From Nephrocerus scutellatus (lineage: Eukaryota > Arthropoda > Insecta > Diptera > Pipunculidae), in NCBI GenBank assembly GCA_947095585.1, contig OX352761.1, forward strand, positions 132,710,277-132,774,276: 64,000 nucleotides of DNA, in the 5' to 3' direction. Both the position numbers and the translations under genes were made by a program. Shown here in pieces: positions 60,801 through 64,000 of the stretch (position 1 is its first letter; each line of letters starts with the position of its first letter). The notes under the pieces are model-generated. The model searched no databases. It was not told where the DNA came from and saw only the letters and a program-made list of their open reading frames with translations.

Positions 60801-63485
60801 AATACGATTTTTAAAAACCTTCAAAATAGGCCTGTGTTTCAGTGATGACTTCCTCATTCGACACAAATCTCTTACTACCGAGCCATTTGGAAATAGATAA
60901 TAGTCGGAGGGGGCCAAGTATGTAGAATAAGGTGGATGAGGAAGCAATTCGTAGCGCAATTCATGTAATTTTGCCATTGCGACTGCGGTCTTGCGTGCCG
61001 GTGCATTGTCTTGGTGGAAAAGCACTTTTTTCTTCGCTAAATGTGGCCTATTTACCTTCAAATCGGCGTCGAATCGATCCAACAGCTCAGCATAATACGA
61101 GTATACGCCCTTTTCAAGATAATATATGTGAATGAGACCGCGTGCATCCCAAAATGCTGTTTAACATAACCTTGTTGGTTGAAAGACCCACCATGACCTT
61201 TTTTGACTTCGATTTGCCAGGAGCAGTCCACTGTTTCGACTGTTCTTTGATCTCTGAGGTGTTGTGATGGATCCATGTTTGTTCCATGGCAAAAACTCCT
61301 TTTTTTTGCCGTTTTTTGAAGTTGTCACACAGTCGTGCTTGTTGACAAAAGAAGCAAACTCGGCACCCATCTAGGAGCGAGCTCCCTCAATCCCAAATAT
61401 TCATTCTCCACTCGTTCACGCGAAACACCTACAGCCTCAGCAATCTTACGTACCTTCTCTCAACGATCGCCACTTACCATACTATAGATTTTATCGACCC
61501 TTTCTGGTGTGACCTCGACCGCGCTTAAATTCAGCTGTTCAATATTTTTTTGATATTTTGATATCAAATCTCATTGTTCGTTTTCCTTCAAAAAACAAGT
61601 ATCTCATCAATGCACGTTATTCCATTTATTCATTTTTGTAAAAACACAATACTTGTCCGCTTTTAAAGACTGACATATAAAGATTGGGCAATTTAAAAGT
61701 TTGTTTTTAAAAACGCTATAAAATAAGTATACATCAATATTTTTTTGTACATTTTTTTATTGTGAACTGGAGTCTCCGATTCAAGACTGAAAAACAATTT
61801 CGTTCATGTGGCTCACCTTACAGTAAGCCATCCTGTAAGTCCAGTTTTCAAGAACTTTTTCGATAATTTCGGCGCCTATTTCGGGAATAATTTCGCAATG
61901 TTATGTTTTAAAACTGGAATTGTCTCTGGATTATCCGCATAACATCTATCCTTAACGGCACCTCATAGAAAAAAGTCCATCGGCGTCAAATCGCAGTCAG
62001 GCCAATTGACATCTCAAAAACGGCTGATTAATTGGTTGCCAAAAATTGGCGCGCAAGAGATCCAGTGCCAGTCGGCTGGAATGAAGGTCGTCCACATTCA
62101 TGGCGTCAATTTGAGGCCATAAAAAATTGGTCAGCTGGCTCTGCAACGGTCACGGTAATGGCGTTTCCAGCAGCGCTTTCGAAGAAAAATGGGCCACCAC
62201 TCAAAAATTCAAACAAAACTTCGCTCTTGGTGGATGAATTGGCTTCCTTACGATAACGTGTGGCTATTCCGAATCCCAAATCTGGCAGTTCTGCTTGTTT
62301 ACATAGCCCCCGAGATGGAAATACATTTGGTCTGAAAAGATGATTTTTAGACCAAAATCGACGTCAATCTATGGACCACGCAAAGAATTGATATCAAAGC
62401 GGATGGTCATTTGCTTTCAACTCCTGAGTCATCTGGACATTGTAAGGGAATAAGCCGAGGTCTTTGTGCAGTATTCTGCCCAGGCTGGTGCGATTAATGG
62501 CCAGTTGCTGCAATTGGCGTCGAATTGAAGTCGATGGATTTTGTCCCACACTATGGGCCAAAGAGGCAATATTCTCGGGCGTGCGACCTGTCACAGCTCA
62601 ATGACCATTTCTCTTATCCAATAACATGCCTTCCTCACGAACTTTCTTCACCAATTTCACCATCGCGGTTCCGCTTGGCTCTTACGACCCATATTTCTTT
62701 TCGAAATTCGCACGGTTTCGGCTACACAACACTGACATTGAAAATAAGTTTTTAATATTTCGAAACGATCCTCAAGCCAAAACGTGGTTGTTTCGTGCCG
62801 CGGAATATCAGACTGTCAAAATTACAAGCAAATCGTTAAAAAAAAAGTTGCCACGGCCTATAATTTAAAAACAAACCAGTAGATTGCCCACCCTTTACAA
62901 ACTAAATGACGCAGCTGGCAGAAAATTTGACAGAAAACATTTGACGGATAGTATATAAAAAAGCCAATATTGCTTTTATACTGGTAGCGCCATCTCTTGC
63001 CTATGCCGATTACTTTATAGCCCGCCCTCGTAAATGCAATTGTGCATAGTTTTGTTTTTTTTCTAATATCTACAAATATTTGTGACGAGAAATAACGTTG
63101 TTTTATTATTGGTGTAATTTAAAATACATACTGGAAAAAATTGTGAGTTGGTTGGTATTACGTTACATTACAATAGTGTCATGCCAGAAGACAGTTCTTC
63201 TTCTCTTCTCGGACTAATACTTAGGCTACTTATGACTTTTTCATGTAATATTATGCGAAATCTATTTAAGAAGCTTAATTAATTATTATTTAATAATTGA
63301 TGGCAAAGATAATTACTTTATACAATCAATATTGAAAATTTTAGAGGATTATAAGTTAGTATTACTCACTGTTTTTCCTTGCGATGATGGCGCTTCTTCT
63401 TAAATGCCTTCTTAACCCTTAGCAGCAAAAATGCAGCTCGATCCACAGAAAGTTTTGTATTTTTTCTTGTCGTGATATCATCCAT
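42824..63485 (-). CDS. wake: Wide awake / ANKFN1 (ankyrin, fibronectin-III and Ras-association domain protein), 13 coding exons
   Basis: Drosophila Wide awake acts in clock neurons to promote sleep onset through the GABA-A receptor Rdl. Exons in transcript order: 63485-63370, 59794-59655, 59586-59376, 59273-58954, 50387-49782, 49666-49588, 49386-49283, 49162-49025, 46133-45909, 45847-45641, 45580-45370, 45309-45177, 45115-42824. All have GT-AG borders and phases that agree, giving 1,593 residues. Order: basic N-terminus (DRAAFLLLRVKKAFKKK), Ser-rich low-complexity region, two ankyrin repeats near residues 465-525 (AFFSAVEHGHLDKARTIL; DGLTPLDVAVLSNNRSMTRM), FN3 near 620-715 (PPDAPASVTVYVTG to FRLSVPVSVIP), a long conserved middle domain, and a Ras-association domain near 1480-1580. 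Introns of 8.6, 3.6 and 2.9 kb carry LINE and mariner debris. Other 5' exons or isoforms are possible. Confidence 0.93.
46290..47820 (+). pseudogene. LINE relics in a wake intron (LOA/R1-like piece joined to RTE-like piece)
   Basis: 46290-46560 reads FKQFKALGDDGIFPALLKKA, the RT start of LOA/R1/I-group elements. From about 46990 the pattern changes to RTE-like: GCILSPLLFLVVISYVLRAAM, YADDVCLLSH (catalytic YADD kept), KVGLKIN, then KLRLFHSNVESVLLYGCSTW and, near 47590-47820, RRRKWP and the C-terminal ITQAGRTAGRPSQRWRR-like block. Many stops and frame changes. Antisense to wake. Confidence 0.65.
47821..48953. other. wake intron sequence, nothing recognised
   Basis: AT-rich intron DNA before wake exon 8 (49162-49025). 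No coding or repeat signal I can defend. Confidence 0.4.
50560..51440 (+). pseudogene. LOA-type LINE 3' relic (RNase H region) in a wake intron
   Basis: 50575-50720 reads KLTTKRELKKVQRLACVLITGAMRTCPTEG, the conserved region before the RNase H domain of LOA/R1-group elements. 51255-51345 reads LKKLKLKEDGSCRLCGEAKETL, a C-terminal zinc-knuckle-like end. The stretch between is shifted and eroded. Antisense to wake; inactive. Confidence 0.6.
51940..52533 (-). CDS. Uncharacterised 197-residue protein nested in a wake intron
   Basis: An intact single-exon frame, same strand as wake, inside the 8.6-kb intron between wake exons 4 and 5. The first ATG (MFIMSKRTKIMDKK) and the fourth codon are both possible starts. 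The N-terminal half is strongly basic, with a Ser/Arg/Thr-rich stretch (SSLRSSRTVRASLLMKLKE) and a Lys-rich run (KIKNKKVKATRKASEHFFKK). The C-terminal half is mixed and His/Asn-rich (NDLFDHLDHHRQKIHL), ending GYNECYLTSEA. No signal peptide, membrane segment or known domain was recognised. No transposon hallmarks (RT, transposase, terminal repeats) lie around it. Composition and lack of AT-type low-complexity residues make a real nested gene plausible; a canonical poly(A) signal was not seen nearby. Function unknown. Confidence 0.5.
   Translation of the reverse strand: MFIMSKRTKIMDKKILLQCTKPKTNIRNTTSSLRSSRTVRASLLMKLKETFNNSELRSPFKIHTCDNISLTKKETIILLRKIKNKKVKATRKASEHFFKKTPQKHLFEYKKITEDAEDSENMCIIPASAVPIKARKLLHIPNDLFDHLDHHRQKIHLIKTSDSSKISSHNGNVYQSNVNDLFKQLFGYNECYLTSEA
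52890..53110. repeat. CTGG-family dispersed repeat
   Basis: Begins gtggctggctggctggtgga, then gatcaatttttaagccactt and gatgacaacacttttgtaaa, parallel to 4695-4960. Confidence 0.7.
53172..53838. mobile_element. 667-bp TA-flanked MITE
   Basis: Ends ggtctgttccgtact and agtacggggacagacc are near-perfect inverted repeats flanked by TA on both sides. The interior has further agtacggga motifs (53212, 53671, 53760) and no coding frame. Lies in a wake intron. Confidence 0.75.
53880..55010. repeat. Mixed dispersed repeats in a wake intron
   Basis: 54410-54560 and 54835-54980 carry blocks like ggaggaatcggaggga, agatctgatcag and attatctctccgattaatcc, which recur diverged or inverted at 18140-18260, 19820-19910 and 34810-34960. 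They read as opposite halves of one foldback family. Gene-like frames here (54408-54725) show no domain. Confidence 0.5.
55011..56889. other. wake intron sequence, nothing recognised
   Basis: AT-rich with many tatata/acatat stretches (55530-55560, 55945-56000). No supported gene or repeat. Confidence 0.4.
56890..57040 (+). pseudogene. Jockey-family LINE 3'-end relic
   Basis: Carries the gtatttccgcacttgtatga and catttaagacacatgtgcat blocks and the cccttgaacgtgtgt tail found at the 3' end of 13465-14310 and 29940-30125. Only the last ~150 bp remains. Confidence 0.65.
57974..58390. mobile_element. Foldback element with ~100-bp arms
   Basis: Left arm (57974-58075) and right arm (58282-58390) are imperfect inverted repeats sharing tagtttcgttaaac, ctccacgaaact and caaattaga-type blocks. 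Spacer ~205 bp, non-coding. Lies in a wake intron. Confidence 0.7.
60020..60420. repeat. Diverged ~130-bp tandem array with CACGCG motifs
   Basis: Three eroded units recur, each with a cacgcgcca.(a)cgcgacac-type block followed by tcctctagttcgtgggaaag-like sequence and ttaaaaaggacctcaa. The 115-codon frame across it (59856-60203) follows the repeat and is not a gene. Confidence 0.65.
60768..61560 (-). pseudogene. Mariner transposase remnant (outer element)
   Basis: Minus-strand frames give VEVTPERVDKIYSMVSGDR and VRKIAEAVGVSRERV (DNA-binding part), APRWVPSLL, VETVDCSW, then LFHQDNAPARKTAVAMAKL and LPHPPYSTYLAPSDYYLFP, the block with the third catalytic aspartate of the D,D34D triad (APSD). 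Frames change at least three times and stops are present. A 104-codon frame (60768-61082) covers the C-terminal end. Confidence 0.85.
61680..62895 (-). mobile_element. Second mariner-like element nested in the first
   Basis: Inverted ends aagattgggcaat and attgcccaccctt (with further similarity into gtttgtttttaaa), flanked by TA (61678-61679, 62896-62897), span 1,216 bp, close to a normal mariner. Its sequence differs from the outer element, so it is another subfamily; the transposase blocks resemble the rosa-like group. Confidence 0.8.
61790..62750 (-). pseudogene. Mariner transposase remnant (inner element)
   Basis: Minus-strand frames give the second HTH region SIRRQLQQLAINRTSLGRIL, LFPYNVQMTQELKANDH, then KIIFSDQMYFHLGGYVNKQN (first conserved D in IFSD; usual EAHF replaced by QMYF) and QIWDSE. 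Downstream are eroded LRFDADGLFS and a C-terminal ENWTYRMAYCKVSHMNEIVF block. Several stops and frame changes. Dead. Confidence 0.8.
63031..63369. other. wake first intron, nothing recognised
   Basis: AT-rich intron sequence between the outer mariner and the donor (gtgagt, 63369-63364) of the first wake coding exon. Confidence 0.4.
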
Positions 63486-64000
63486 TTTAAATAAGTTTCA
63501 TATTAGTTTATAAACACTGAAAATTTAACCGAATTTAACGTAAAATAAACACTGAAAGTATAGCTATCTATCATTAAAAAAAACTCGATTTGAACCAGGC
63601 TTTTTTTAAAAAAAGTTTTTCGTGTCTTTTACTCTGATATTGATACGGATCCAGATGCATACATATGTTTGTATTATATTACCAACGAATGATTTACGGA
63701 TATGATAACAGTCACAGATTGCATAATGATAACAGTGTACACGAGACACGTTCGAATTCAAAGGTCAAATGTTATTTTTCTATTATTTTTGTTTGGTTGA
63801 ATCGAAATACCAATCAAGAATTGACCAAGTCATCACGCAAATATTATAAATGTTCGAGTTCAACAAAGATATAGCAGAAGGACGAGTAACAAAACGATAA
63901 ACATCTTATGCCACACTAAACATCCTTTTAGGTTAAAGCACAAAAGTTCCAGCGATTAACATCAAGTTTGACCTTATTGTATACGTACGTAAATATTGAT
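63486..64000. other. Region upstream of the wake start codon
   Basis: Should hold wake leader sequence or an upstream leader intron. No promoter motif is clear, and no convincing gene is seen; the 69-codon plus frame (63665-63874) has no domain. Confidence 0.35.

Larger units (their letters stand above)
60678..63030 (-). mobile_element. Mariner (mauritiana-like) element, interrupted by a second mariner
   Basis: Terminal inverted repeats of ~34 bp (left ccgtgcgggctgaaaagtaa, right the near reverse complement ending at 63030), with TA at 60676-60677 and 63031-63032. Without the 1.2-kb nested insertion it would be ~1.1 kb, slightly short of the usual 1.3 kb. Transposase remnants read on the minus strand (60768-61560). 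Located in the first wake intron. Confidence 0.85.

Overview
The window is nuclear DNA of a fly (Diptera), most likely an acalyptrate or tephritid-like species. The evidence is spliced insect-type genes with short GT-AG introns, protein sequences close to Drosophila orthologues, and a dense AT-rich mobile-element load. The species call is inference. No bacterial, phage or CRISPR features were seen.

Five host protein genes and one tRNA gene are supported. On the minus strand are the first three coding exons of twin (CCR4/CNOT6 deadenylase; 15.6-16.2 kb, with a likely leader exon near 18.0 kb) and a 13-exon wide awake/ANKFN1 gene that fills 42.8-63.5 kb. On the plus strand are wolframin (wfs1, 26.8-29.6 kb, four exons), Gclm (glutamate-cysteine ligase modifier subunit, 35.6-36.4 kb, one exon) and mRpL16 (39.2-40.0 kb, three exons). 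A tRNA-Ser(GCT) lies on the minus strand at 37.1 kb. All exon joins were checked by hand for splice dinucleotides and reading phase. The genes have unrelated jobs (mRNA deadenylation, ER homeostasis, glutathione synthesis, mitochondrial translation, neuronal excitability/sleep) and are not an operon-like unit.

Most of the rest is transposable-element debris. Positions 1-11.0 kb hold two near-identical head-to-tail copies of a 5,459-bp composite unit: an RTE-like LINE piece, a Tc1-like remnant, a 5'-truncated jockey-like LINE with a perfect 14-bp target-site duplication, and a 271-bp MITE whose copies lie at the junctions. Positions 20.66-25.40 kb hold a complete but decayed copia-type LTR element with 5-bp target duplications. 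Positions 31.03-33.95 kb hold a non-coding hAT-like element that is an internal dimer of a 1,438-bp unit, each unit with a TA-flanked MITE nested inside. Positions 60.7-63.0 kb hold a mariner with a second, different mariner nested in it. LINE 3'-end relics and foldback elements are scattered between and inside genes, mainly in the twin intron and the large wake introns.

The least explained items are an intact 197-codon ORF nested in a wake intron (51.9-52.5 kb) and an exon-like reading frame carried inside the 5.46-kb unit. I found no convincing new multi-gene system. The notable points are structural: two exact tandem dimers, nested transposons, a GC-AG intron, and MITE-bounded duplication.
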